Positions 39,860 through 49,865 of a stretch of 64,000 bases of DNA are shown piece after piece. The notes beneath the pieces are model-generated. The model was not told the origin of the DNA, ran no database searches, and worked only from the letters and a program-made list of their open reading frames with translations. This DNA comes from Rhodococcoides fascians A25f. GTDB taxonomy: Bacteria; Actinomycetota; Actinomycetes; Mycobacteriales; Mycobacteriaceae. The translations under genes were made by a program, and so were the position numbers. The DNA is taken from assembly GCF_000760935.2 (NCBI RefSeq), contig NZ_CP049744.1:2469001-2533000 (forward strand). The letters are read 5' to 3'. Every line of letters starts with the position of its first letter. Position 1 is the stretch's first letter.

Positions 39860-41666
39860 ACCGGGCGTAGATGGATTCGATCTCGTCGGCGTACGTCTTG
39901 GTGATGACGTTGCGCTTGAGCTTCATCGTCGGGGTCAGCTCGCCACTTTCCTCCGAGAAATCCTGGGGGAGCAGTCGATATTTCTTGATGGACTCCGCGT
40001 GCGAGACGGACTTGTTGGCGTCGGCGACGGCAGCGTCGATCTCGGCGACGAGATCGGGGTCCTTCTGCAGATCCGCCGCCGTGGCGTCGGCGGCCTTGCC
40101 GTGCGCGGACTTCCACCGATCGAACGCCTCCGGGTCGAGAGTGATGAGCGCCCCGATGAACGGTTTCTGATCGCCTACGACAACAGCCTGGCTGATCAGA
40201 GCGCCCGCACGAAGTCGGTCCTCCAAACCGGCGGGCGAGACGTTCTTGCCGCCGGCCGTGACGATCAATTCCTTCTTGCGTCCGGAGATCGTGATGTACC
40301 CGTCGTCGTCGACGCTGCCGAGATCTCCAGTGCGGAACCAACCGTCGTCCAGTGATTCGGCGGTTGCCTCCTCGTTGCGCCAGTAACCGTCGAACACCAC
40401 CGGCCCGCGTAGTTGAATTTCTCCGTCTTCAGCGATGCGAACGGTGTTGCCGGGCAACGGACGCCCGACACTGCCCACGCGTTGGAAGCCGATGGTGTTG
40501 ACGGCGAAGGCAGCGGTGGTTTCGGTCAGCCCGTAGCCCTCGTAGATCGTCACGCCGATGCCCCGGTAGAAGTGGCCGAGCCGGCTACCGAGTGGAGCGC
40601 CACCGGAGATGGCCAGTTCGCATTTGCCTCCGAGCGCCGCACGCAGCTTGCCGTAGACCAACTTGTCGAACACGGTGTGCTTGGCGCGCAACACGATTCC
40701 TGGCCCGCCGGTGTCCTGCGCCTCGCTCCATTCCACCGCGCATTCGGTGGCCAGATCGAAGATCTTGCCCTTGCCGTCGGCATGCGCCTTCTGCTTCGCG
40801 GTGTTGAAGACCTTCTCGAACACTCGCGGCACCGAGAGGATGAAATCCGGCTGGAACGTTCCGAACGTCGCGACGAGATTCGGGATGTCGTTGGTGTGAC
40901 CGAGCGTGACCCCGGCGTCGAACGACGCGATACTCACCGCCCGTGCGAGTACATGGGCCAGCGGTAGGAACATCAGGGTGCTTCGGCCCTGCGTCATCAG
41001 GGACTTCAGCGACGTCTCGCGAATACCGAGAGACTCCGCCAGCAGATTGGCGTGGGTCAGTTGGACGCCTTTGGGGCGACCGGTGGTGCCCGAGGTGTAG
41101 ATCAACGTAGCCGGATCGGACGAGCTCAATGCCGAAACCCGTCGGTGCACAGAGTCCTCGGTGACATCTGCGCCCCCGTCGATCAGTGCCTGCACCGCGT
41201 CGGTTTCGGTGTCGGCCGACTCGATCACGAACGTCCGACGCACGGACTGTGCCGCTGCCACAACATCTTTCGATTCCTGCACGTGCGCGTCGTTCTCGAG
41301 CACGAGCAGTACCGGCTCGGCATCTTCGAGAATCCACTCGACCTGCCCGGCGGAGGATGTCTCGTAGATCGGCACGGTCACCCCGCCCGCGGCCCAGATC
41401 GCATAGTCGACGACAGACCACTCGAATCGCGTCGACGACATCAATGCAACTCGATCACCCTGTTCGATGCCTGCCGCAATCAGACCTCGCGCCACCCCCA
41501 CGACCAGTCGCTCGAACTCGGCCGCGGTGACGTCGGTCCAACTGCCGTCCACGAGGCGGCGGAACACGACGGCATCGGGCGTGTTGCGAGCACGGAGGAA
41601 GACGGTGTCGACAGCCGAGTCGGTGTCCTCGATGGCGTACTTTGCGGCGGCGGTGTACTCGCGCAC
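39858..41666 (-). CDS. Long-chain fatty-acid-CoA ligase (FadD15-like)
   Basis: Activates fatty acids through acyl-adenylate; 602 residues. AMP-binding motif LIYTSGTTGRPKGVQLTH (near 189-206), YGLTETTA (near 375-382) and GWFRTGDLGSVDDDGY (near 440-455) are present; the catalytic Lys lies in the C-terminal lid near MKLKRNVITK. GTG 41666 has GGAGG 7 bases upstream. Its position next to pimB matches fadD15. Chain-length specificity cannot be read from sequence. Confidence 0.94.
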   Translation of the reverse strand: MREYTAAAKYAIEDTDSAVDTVFLRARNTPDAVVFRRLVDGSWTDVTAAEFERLVVGVARGLIAAGIEQGDRVALMSSTRFEWSVVDYAIWAAGGVTVPIYETSSAGQVEWILEDAEPVLLVLENDAHVQESKDVVAAAQSVRRTFVIESADTETDAVQALIDGGADVTEDSVHRRVSALSSSDPATLIYTSGTTGRPKGVQLTHANLLAESLGIRETSLKSLMTQGRSTLMFLPLAHVLARAVSIASFDAGVTLGHTNDIPNLVATFGTFQPDFILSVPRVFEKVFNTAKQKAHADGKGKIFDLATECAVEWSEAQDTGGPGIVLRAKHTVFDKLVYGKLRAALGGKCELAISGGAPLGSRLGHFYRGIGVTIYEGYGLTETTAAFAVNTIGFQRVGSVGRPLPGNTVRIAEDGEIQLRGPVVFDGYWRNEEATAESLDDGWFRTGDLGSVDDDGYITISGRKKELIVTAGGKNVSPAGLEDRLRAGALISQAVVVGDQKPFIGALITLDPEAFDRWKSAHGKAADATAADLQKDPDLVAEIDAAVADANKSVSHAESIKKYRLLPQDFSEESGELTPTMKLKRNVITKTYADEIESIYAR

Positions 41667-41835
41667 GGGATTACCTCCGGATAGAACTGGGAGAACGAAA
41701 GTCGATAGCTCGGCTTCACAGATACTCTAGACCCGGCTCGAGGACGCGTGAATGCGCCTCGAGTGGAGCCTGCAGGAACGAGCCGTAAAAGAGGTGACGT
41801 GCGCGGCCTGCGACCGGATATGTGAAGCTCTGTCG

Positions 41836-42228
41836 ATGAGCAGTATTCAAGTTGCGGACCAGACATTCGTGGCCGCCCCCGGGGAACGGGTGGCGCAGGC
41901 GTTCGCCTCACCCGAGCGGTGGCGTCGGTGGTGGCCGGATCTGAACCTGACCATCACCGAGGACCGGGGTGAGAAGGGGATCCGCTGGGCGGTGCGCGGC
42001 GGTGTTGTCGGAACGATGGAACTGTGGCTCGAGCCCGCGCTGGACGGAGTCGTCGTGCACTACTTCTTGCATGCGGAGCCCTCCGGTTCCGGCGAGATCG
42101 CGTCGCAGCAGCATGCTCGTCGGGTGGCGGGCCGTGCCATGACCTTCGAGCTCAAACGCGAGCTGGAGGCCGGTCGGTCTGCGGGTGAGGCACCGAGCCA
42201 CGTAGCGTCGAGTTCAGCTCGCGATTGA
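41836..42228 (+). CDS. SRPBCC-superfamily protein (Rv2186c-like)
   Basis: 130 residues with a START/polyketide-cyclase-like fold: SIQVADQTFVAAPGERVAQAFASPERW at the N-terminus and a C-terminal helix MTFELKRELEAG. It would bind a small hydrophobic ligand. ATG 41836 is used; the frame is open to 41752. It is the first of two SRPBCC genes in tandem. Function unknown. Confidence 0.85.
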   Translation: MSSIQVADQTFVAAPGERVAQAFASPERWRRWWPDLNLTITEDRGEKGIRWAVRGGVVGTMELWLEPALDGVVVHYFLHAEPSGSGEIASQQHARRVAGRAMTFELKRELEAGRSAGEAPSHVASSSARD

Positions 42229-42361
42229 ACCGCGCGGTACGGTCGGCCGGTTCGCGATTGTGCGTCCGCGGATCGATCGTGTGAGATAGATCTGCCCCTG
42301 TTCCACGGCTCAACAGCGAACGAATCGATCGAAGTACCCGAGAGGAAGCGGACGAGAAGTC

Positions 42362-42796
42362 ATGGCGGAGAAAACCCAGAGATCGATCGTCGTCGAAGCC
42401 CCGCCGAACCAGGTCATGGACGTCATCGCCGATTTCGACGCGTACCCCACGTGGGTCTCGGCCGCGAAGTCCGTCGAGGTACTGGACGTCGATGCGGACG
42501 GACGCGGTAAGCGCGTGAAGTTCGTGCTCGACGCCGGGATGGTGAAGGACACCTACGAACTCGAGTACGACTGGGCCGCCGACGGCAGCTCCGTGTCGTG
42601 GAACCTCGTATCGGGTGAAATGCAGAAGTCGCAGAAGGGCTCGTACACGCTGCGCGAAACCGGCAGCGGCACCGACGTGACGTACGAGCTCACCGTGGAC
42701 CTGAACATCCCGATGATCGGCCTGTTCAAGCGCAAGGCAGAGAAGGTCATCACCGACACTGCACTCAAGGAATTGAAGAAGCGGGTCGAAGGCTGA
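42362..42796 (+). CDS. SRPBCC-superfamily cyclase/dehydrase-type protein (TB16.3-like)
   Basis: 144 residues, the same length as the mycobacterial protein at this position (Rv2185c). RSIVVEAPPNQVMDVIADFDAYPTW begins the SRPBCC fold, and the C-terminal helix is KRKAEKVITDTALKELKKRV. It probably binds a lipid or other hydrophobic ligand. AGAGGAAG precedes ATG 42362. The ArsA-like gene follows 29 bases later. Confidence 0.9.
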   Translation: MAEKTQRSIVVEAPPNQVMDVIADFDAYPTWVSAAKSVEVLDVDADGRGKRVKFVLDAGMVKDTYELEYDWAADGSSVSWNLVSGEMQKSQKGSYTLRETGSGTDVTYELTVDLNIPMIGLFKRKAEKVITDTALKELKKRVEG

Positions 42797-42825
42797 GCGA
42801 AGCTCGCACCGAACCCCGCACCACG

Positions 42826-44070
42826 GTGATGCTGTTCCTCGGCAAAGGTGGTGCGGGGAAAACCACGCTGGCGGCGGCGTCGGGCCTGCGACTGGCGAAG
42901 GCCGGCCAGCGGGTGTTGATTGCCTCCGTGGATCAGGCACAGTCGCTCGTCGACGCGTTTTCGGGCCTGCCCGACGGCGCTGTCGACGACGAGTCCGTGG
43001 AGCTGTCCCGAGTCCGATCCGTCACGGCGGGCCTCGACATCGTCGAGATCGACACGCTGAGACTGCTCGAGGCGCGGTATCGAAGCCTCGGTTCCGTGGT
43101 GGCCATGGCGTCGGCGGGCCACGAGCACGGGGTGAGCTTCGGGGCGATAGAGCCGGAGGAACTACTGGGCTTTCCGGGAATCGAAGAGTTGCTGGGGATG
43201 CACGAGATCTGTCGTCTGGTGGACGAAGGTCGCTGGGACACAGTGATAGTGGACATGCCTGCATCGGCCGATGCGTTGAGAACTCTGCAGTTGCCCGACA
43301 CCGTGGCCGCGTATGTGGAGCGGATCTGGCCGCACCACGATCGGATGGTGGCCGGCACCGGTTCCGATGTGCGGCTCACGCTCGTGGTGGCGATGATCGA
43401 GCGAGTGCTTGCCCAGGTCGATTCGGTTCGATCGCTGATCACCGACCCTGCGCGCGCCGGCGCAACCGTGGTCGTCACTGCCGAACAGCTCTCGGTCGTC
43501 GATGCCGAGCGAACACTGTCGGCCGCGGCACTGCTCGGAATCAGAATCGATCGGGTTCTCGTCAACAAGATTCTGCCGGGGCTCAACTCCTCGTCGATCG
43601 GTCTGGTCGGTGCCAATCCGGCCGTGTTCTGGTTCGAGAGCTGGCGGGCCACGCAGCTGTCCGCCGTCGCCGAGCTGCGCCGACGCATCGGCACCGTACC
43701 GATAGTGGAGGTGGAGCGAGTTCCTGGTGAACCGGTAGGGTTGGGGCCCTTGCAGGACGTGGCCGATCGCCTGGAACCGAGCTTGCTCGAACGGCGCGCG
43801 CCGGAGCGGGGTGAGCAGCCCTCCGTGGTACTCGAGTCCGGGAGCGGACTCGAATCCGTATATGCGATGAGAATGCTGCTGCCGGTAGTGGATTCGACGA
43901 CCTTGGGTGTGGGGCGAGTGGAGGACGACTTGATAGTCACTGCCGACGGGAGGCGACGACGCATCAGGTTGGCGTCGGTGCTTCGTCGGTGCATCGCAGA
44001 CTCCGCCGAGCTCGACGGGCCCTGCCTGGTGGTGCGCTTCCGCCCGAATCCCGACGTGTGGCCACTGTGA
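42826..44070 (+). CDS. ArsA/Get3-like P-loop ATPase
   Basis: 414 residues. The deviant Walker A FLGKGGAGKTTLAAASG (near 4-20) and DTVIVDMPASADALRTL (switch region) identify the ArsA/Get3 fold. The CxxC zinc clamp of eukaryotic Get3 is absent and there is no ArsB partner, so arsenite export is unlikely. Position matches Rv2184c. Start GTG 42826 or ATG 42829. The next gene encodes a CxxCxxC protein, a possible partner. Confidence 0.88.
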   Translation: MMLFLGKGGAGKTTLAAASGLRLAKAGQRVLIASVDQAQSLVDAFSGLPDGAVDDESVELSRVRSVTAGLDIVEIDTLRLLEARYRSLGSVVAMASAGHEHGVSFGAIEPEELLGFPGIEELLGMHEICRLVDEGRWDTVIVDMPASADALRTLQLPDTVAAYVERIWPHHDRMVAGTGSDVRLTLVVAMIERVLAQVDSVRSLITDPARAGATVVVTAEQLSVVDAERTLSAAALLGIRIDRVLVNKILPGLNSSSIGLVGANPAVFWFESWRATQLSAVAELRRRIGTVPIVEVERVPGEPVGLGPLQDVADRLEPSLLERRAPERGEQPSVVLESGSGLESVYAMRMLLPVVDSTTLGVGRVEDDLIVTADGRRRRIRLASVLRRCIADSAELDGPCLVVRFRPNPDVWPL

Positions 44071-44119
44071 CAGAAAGTGCGGCCACGGTGACAAGACGTG
44101 CGGCCACAGTAACGACTGC
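44057..44119 (+). repeat. Three imperfect 21-bp direct repeats
   Basis: Units starting at 44057, 44078 and 44099 share TGYGGCCACNGTRAC. The first covers the final codons and stop of the ArsA-like gene, the others fill the gap to the next gene. Confidence 0.75.
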
Positions 44120-44143
44120 GCTCACTACGTTCGGGGTGCAGCG

Positions 44144-44596
44144 ATGACCTCCGGGCATTCCGAGCTGGGGGCCGATCTGTTGGCCCTGGCCGACACCGTG
44201 CTCACTCGGCTCGACCCCATCCTGCGCCGGGTTGCAGAGACTCAGCAGGAACGTGATCAACAGAGCTGCAGTTGGTGTCCGGTATGTGCACTTGCTGCAC
44301 TGGTGCGCGGCGAGCGGCACGATCTGGTCGAACTCGTGGCCTCCGAGGGGACGGTGATCATCGCGTTGCTGCGTCAACTGCTCGCCGACCACACGAACAC
44401 CGGAACCGGTCACACCGCCGCGGCTCCTGCGGAAGCCTCGCCGCCAGAGCCCGGGCCGGACCCGACGTCGACCGAACCGGTCGACCTTTCGAACGTGTCG
44501 GTCGACACGAATATCCCGGGCGAACGTCGGGCGGCGTTCGTTCCGATTACCGTTCGAGTGAAAAATTCACGATCGGACACGCAGGATCGTCCGTGA
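44144..44596 (+). CDS. Small protein with CxxCxxC motif (Rv2183c-like)
   Basis: 150 residues. A helical N-terminal half holds CSWCPVC (Cys 42, 45, 48), a likely metal-binding knuckle, followed by CALAALVRGERHDLVEL. The C-terminal half is Pro/Thr/Glu-rich and probably disordered. ATG 44144. It lies between the ArsA-like ATPase and glucokinase genes, all in one direction. Function unknown. Confidence 0.8.
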   Translation: MTSGHSELGADLLALADTVLTRLDPILRRVAETQQERDQQSCSWCPVCALAALVRGERHDLVELVASEGTVIIALLRQLLADHTNTGTGHTAAAPAEASPPEPGPDPTSTEPVDLSNVSVDTNIPGERRAAFVPITVRVKNSRSDTQDRP

Positions 44597-44660
44597 CGGG
44601 TGAGCGCGCGGATCGACCGGTGACAGCCGTGTGGGGGACGGCGGAGAAAGGCATCAACGA

Positions 44661-45635
44661 ATGAAACGACACCAGCAGCGACTGACGGTCGGCATCGACG
44701 TGGGCGGGACGAGCCTGCGGGCCTCCGTCGTCGACGCCGAGGGGCAAGTGCTGGATTCGACGGCTGCTCCCACTCCGCACACCGCGCGGGCACTCGAGCG
44801 CGGGCTCGACCGTGCCGTGCAGGAGTTGGCCGGGCGACACGATATCGCCGCCGTCGGGCTCGCGGTTGCAGGATTCATCGATTCCGAGCGCACGACAGTT
44901 CGGTTCGCTCCGCATCTGCCGTGGGTGAACACCCCCGTCGCAACCGAGATGAGCAAGCGCATCGGACTGCCGGTGCTGCTCGAACACGATGCCAACTCGG
45001 CGGCGTGGGCCGAATATCGATTCGGAGCCGCATCCGGTGGTCGCAACGTGGTGATGGTGGCCATAGGTACCGGAATCGGCGCTGCGCTGCTGATCGATGG
45101 CAGGATCTACCGCGGCAGCCACGGCGTGGCACCGGAACTCGGTCACATTCAGGTGGTTCCCGACGGCCGGGCGTGCCCCTGCGGCAAGCGTGGCTGCTGG
45201 GAGCGGTACTGCAGTGGTACTGCGCTGGTGGATACCGCCGTCGAGTTTCTTGCCGCCGACCCGTCGTCGTCGACGACTCTGGCCCGTGAGGTGTTCCTCG
45301 ATCCAGGCTCGTTGACAGGTCGTCGGATCGCCACTGCCGCGCATGACGGTGATTCGATCGCGCGACGGACGATGGAGGATTTCGCGCAGTGGCTCGGGGT
45401 CGGACTGTCGATGGTCAGTGACGTGTACGACCCCGATCTGATCGTGCTGGCCGGGGGAGTGGCCACGTCGTCGAGCCAGTTTCTCGCCCGTGCGACCGAC
45501 AAGTACGCGGAGCTGGTGACCGGTACAGGCCATCGACCGTTGGCTCGTATTCGGAGTACGCAACTGGGCGAAGCGGCGGGCATGATCGGGGCCGCGGAGC
45601 TGGCCCGGGCCCAGTTCGTCACCGGTGTGCGCTGA
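44661..45635 (+). CDS. glk: ROK-family glucokinase
   Basis: Phosphorylates glucose with ATP; 324 residues. ATP-binding GIDVGGTSLRASVVD (near 10-24), sugar-binding LLEHDANSAAWAEY and GTGIGAALLIDGRIYRGSHG, and the zinc motif GHIQVVPDGRACPCGKRGCWERYCSG (near 168-193) mark it as a ROK kinase. No N-terminal HTH, so not a NagC-type repressor. ATG 44661 has AGAAAGG upstream. I do not recall glk at this point in the mycobacterial order; corynebacteria may carry it nearby. Confidence 0.93.
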   Translation: MKRHQQRLTVGIDVGGTSLRASVVDAEGQVLDSTAAPTPHTARALERGLDRAVQELAGRHDIAAVGLAVAGFIDSERTTVRFAPHLPWVNTPVATEMSKRIGLPVLLEHDANSAAWAEYRFGAASGGRNVVMVAIGTGIGAALLIDGRIYRGSHGVAPELGHIQVVPDGRACPCGKRGCWERYCSGTALVDTAVEFLAADPSSSTTLAREVFLDPGSLTGRRIATAAHDGDSIARRTMEDFAQWLGVGLSMVSDVYDPDLIVLAGGVATSSSQFLARATDKYAELVTGTGHRPLARIRSTQLGEAAGMIGAAELARAQFVTGVR

Positions 45636-45813
45636 CTGAATCGACCCATATCGTGTGAGCTCGGTCCCGGAGTCGCAGATGATGTGGCTGGTGTCATAAA
45701 CCGTGGGTACAGTTCACTACGCGGCACGGTTCCAGGACGCACGGCCGCGGTCGATTCTCGCTCGCGGGAGCCGGCACCAAATGATTTCCGGACCATCATC
45801 AGGGAGCGCGTCA

Positions 45814-46542
45814 ATGTGGTACTGGCTGTTCAAATTCGTCATCGTCGGGCCCCTGCTCATCGCCTTGGGTCGGCCCACGATCGAGGGTGCGGAGAACATT
45901 CCGACGCACGGTCCGGTCATTCTGGCGAGTAACCACAAAGCCGTTCTCGATTCTTTCTACCTCCCGCTGAAAACGCCTCGCCGCATCACCTTTCTCGCCA
46001 AGAGCGAATACTTCACCGGTCCCGGACTCAAAGGTGCCTTTCAGAAGTGGTTCTTCACTGCGGTGGGACAGGTGCCGATCGATCGCACCGGAGCCGACGC
46101 GGCACAAGACGCTCTCAACGCCGGTGTCCGCGTGATCGAAGCGGGCAAGGTTCTCGGCATCTACCCCGAGGGCACGCGCTCTCCCGACGGCCGGTTGTAC
46201 AAGGGCAAGACCGGCATGGCGCGTCTGGCTCTGCAGACCGGAGTTCAGGTCGTACCGGTCGCGATGGTCGGTACCGAGAAGATGAACCCCATCGGTTCGC
46301 GCGTCTGGCGGCCCGCCAAGGTCACCATCCGCGTCGGGAAGCCCATCGACTTCTCACGTTTCGAGGGAATGGCAGGCAATCGGTTCGTCGAGCGTGCCGT
46401 CACCGACGAGGTGATGTACGACCTGATGCTGCTGTCCGGTCAGGAGTACGTGGACGTGTACGCCGCGTCTCTGAAGAAGGCTGCACCGGTGGAAGATTCG
46501 GCTCCCGCGGCGCGCCGCATCCCCGACTCCAAGGCCAGCTGA
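45814..46542 (+). CDS. 1-acyl-sn-glycerol-3-phosphate acyltransferase (PlsC-like)
   Basis: 242 residues, membrane-associated acyltransferase of phospholipid synthesis. The catalytic HX4D motif is NHKAVLD (near 45), with YPEGTRSPDGRLYKGKTG (near 118-135) binding the phosphate. A hydrophobic N-terminus (4-20) may anchor it. ATG 45814 has AGGGAG about 8 bases upstream. Position matches Rv2182c; phosphatidylinositol mannoside or general phospholipid substrates are possible. Confidence 0.93.
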   Translation: MWYWLFKFVIVGPLLIALGRPTIEGAENIPTHGPVILASNHKAVLDSFYLPLKTPRRITFLAKSEYFTGPGLKGAFQKWFFTAVGQVPIDRTGADAAQDALNAGVRVIEAGKVLGIYPEGTRSPDGRLYKGKTGMARLALQTGVQVVPVAMVGTEKMNPIGSRVWRPAKVTIRVGKPIDFSRFEGMAGNRFVERAVTDEVMYDLMLLSGQEYVDVYAASLKKAAPVEDSAPAARRIPDSKAS

Positions 46543-46568
46543 ACCCGCTATCGCTGAACCGCAGCGGC

Positions 46569-47843
46569 TTAGTTCGATGTGTTCGAGCGGTCGGAGAAGC
46601 TGATCGCGGCCAGGGCAACGATCGAAGCCAGAGCCCACCACACATAGGCGGAGGCCGCGAACTGGTCCAACAACGGCCAGCCGAGCCCGCTCCATCGTCC
46701 CTCGCCGAGCTTCCAATGTGGTGGGTACACCATCAGCGCCAGTCCTACCGCAACCAGAGTCAGCAGCAATGCACTGCGGCGGCGATAGCCGAGGACGGCC
46801 AGCACGATGGTGAACGGGACCGCCCATACCCAGTGATGCGACCAGGATACCGGCGAGACCAGCAGGCCGAACATGGCGTTGATCGTCAGGGCCAGCGCAA
46901 TCTGCCCGGCCGCGAACGCCTTTCGCATTGCGACCGCCGCTATGCCGAGTACCACCACCGACAATGCGATCCACAGGATCGACCGGGGCAGCTCGTCCAA
47001 CCCCAGGCGCGCGAGTACGCCGGTGATCGACTGGTTCGGCGGGTAGGCCGGGCCACCGATCCGGTCGGAATCGACGATGGTCTCGGTCCAGTACTTCACC
47101 GAGTCCGACCACGTCAGCGCGAAGCCGATTGCGGTGAACACGGCAAAACTCAGAACCGAGACCACTGCAGCACGAAAGTCCTTGCGCAACAGAAAGAACA
47201 ACACGAACACGGCGGGAGTGAGCTTGACGGCGGCCACGAGACCGATCAGAACCCCTCGCGGCCACGGAGTCTTCTTCGGCAGGCAGTCGAGGGCCACGAA
47301 CGCCATCAGCACGATGTTGATCTGTCCGTAGTTCAGCGTCGAGGTGACCGGCTCCAGTACGAGCACCGACAACGCGAACACTGCTCCGGCAGACCACCAC
47401 ACGAGTGTGCGAGGACGAAGTCCGAGCGAGGTGAGGGTGACTACGACGGTGACCAGCAGCAGCAGCATGGACAGCACCGTGACCGCGATCGACGCGGCGT
47501 ACAGCGACACCGACGACAACGGGCTGAAGATCGCCGCGGCGATCGGGGGATAGGTGAACGGCAGGGTCGTACCGGTCGCGATCGGCGGCAACTGCCCGTA
47601 GAGGTCCCCGCCCTCGGCGAACACCTGACCGCCGAGTCGATACACGTCCAGATCCAGTCGGTAGTGCTCGCCGAGAGCCCGCAGACCCGGAAAGCCGTTG
47701 AGGTGGAACAAGACGCCGACCGCGGCGGCGATCAGGACGACGATCCTGCTCGACACGACGGCCCATCGCGGCCACCGACGTGGCGTCGGCCCGGCCGGCT
47801 CCGATGCCTCGGCGATCGGACGGTTGGTGTCGGGCGATGTCAC
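46569..47843 (-). CDS. GT87 alpha-(1->2)-mannosyltransferase-like membrane protein
   Basis: 424 residues with about ten or more membrane segments, GT-C fold. The DLDVYRLGGQVFAEG loop near 64-78 carries the acidic residues thought to be catalytic. TYPPIAAAIFSPL and NQSITGVLARL are typical of GT87. The mycobacterial match (Rv2181) adds alpha-1,2 mannose branches in lipomannan and lipoarabinomannan using polyprenyl-phosphate mannose. GTG 47843 has GAAAGG 8 bases upstream. Convergent with the acyltransferase gene, divergent from the next. Confidence 0.9.
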   Translation of the reverse strand: MTSPDTNRPIAEASEPAGPTPRRWPRWAVVSSRIVVLIAAAVGVLFHLNGFPGLRALGEHYRLDLDVYRLGGQVFAEGGDLYGQLPPIATGTTLPFTYPPIAAAIFSPLSSVSLYAASIAVTVLSMLLLLVTVVVTLTSLGLRPRTLVWWSAGAVFALSVLVLEPVTSTLNYGQINIVLMAFVALDCLPKKTPWPRGVLIGLVAAVKLTPAVFVLFFLLRKDFRAAVVSVLSFAVFTAIGFALTWSDSVKYWTETIVDSDRIGGPAYPPNQSITGVLARLGLDELPRSILWIALSVVVLGIAAVAMRKAFAAGQIALALTINAMFGLLVSPVSWSHHWVWAVPFTIVLAVLGYRRRSALLLTLVAVGLALMVYPPHWKLGEGRWSGLGWPLLDQFAASAYVWWALASIVALAAISFSDRSNTSN

Positions 47844-47910
47844 AACGTGGGCCTTTCGGGGCTGTTCGGATTCGGACTACCGGTACGTGGGGAGGTGTCG
47901 GGGCACGCGC

Positions 47911-47916
47911 TAGGGT
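47911..47916 (+). promoter_or_regulatory. -10 element for the exoribonuclease gene, likely leaderless
   Basis: TAGGGT with a 7-base gap to GTG 47924; it decides that start over GTG 47915, which lies inside it. Confidence 0.5.
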
Positions 47917-47923
47917 GAGCCGC

Positions 47924-48415
47924 GTGCGCTACTTCTACGACACAGAGTTCATCGAGGATGGTCGCACAATCGAGTTGGTCTCGATCGGTGTGGTTTCGGA
48001 GGACGGTCGCGAATTCTATGCGGTGTCCTCCGAGTTCGATCCCGAGCGCGCAGGCCGCTGGGTTCGGCGCAACGTGCTGCCCAAGCTGCCACCGTACTCG
48101 TCACCGCTGTGGATGAGTCGGTCTCGAATCCGGGACGAACTACTCGAGTTCCTGGTGCCGCACTACGGTGCCGAGGTCGAATTGTGGGCGTGGGTGGCTG
48201 CGTACGACCACGTAGCGCTGTGTCAGCTGTGGGGTTCGATGACCGAGCTGCCCCGTTCTCTGCCGCGGTTCACCCGGGAGTTGCGCCAGCACTGGGAGGA
48301 TCGAGGCAGCCCCGAGCTGCCGTCGGTTCCCGACGATGCGCACGATGCACTGGCCGATGCACGGCACAATCTGGCGAAGTTCCAGGCGATCGAGGAGTAC
48401 TCGCACCGCGGGTGA
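47924..48415 (+). CDS. DEDD-type 3'-5' exoribonuclease (Rv2179c-like)
   Basis: 163 residues. The start MRYFYDTEFIEDG carries the first Asp and Glu of the DEDD site, and DDAHDALADARHNL at the C-terminus the later His and Asp. Mycobacterial Rv2179c is an RNase T-like exoribonuclease with this length and N-terminus. The cognate GTG start is fixed by alignment and by the -10 at 47911. aroG follows 45 bases downstream. Confidence 0.9.
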   Translation: MRYFYDTEFIEDGRTIELVSIGVVSEDGREFYAVSSEFDPERAGRWVRRNVLPKLPPYSSPLWMSRSRIRDELLEFLVPHYGAEVELWAWVAAYDHVALCQLWGSMTELPRSLPRFTRELRQHWEDRGSPELPSVPDDAHDALADARHNLAKFQAIEEYSHRG

Positions 48416-48436
48416 ACACCCGTTGTCCTGCGATGA

Positions 48437-49846
<1,410 letters not shown>

Positions 49847-49865
49847 TTCGGTCCCTACATCCGGC

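Noticed and set aside
44661..45635. ROK repressor rather than kinase
   Set aside because: There is no N-terminal helix-turn-helix and the kinase motifs are intact.
46047..47918. 623-codon frame covering the acyltransferase and opposite the GT87 gene
   Set aside because: It overlaps two well-supported genes in other frames and is Arg/Gln-rich low-complexity sequence.
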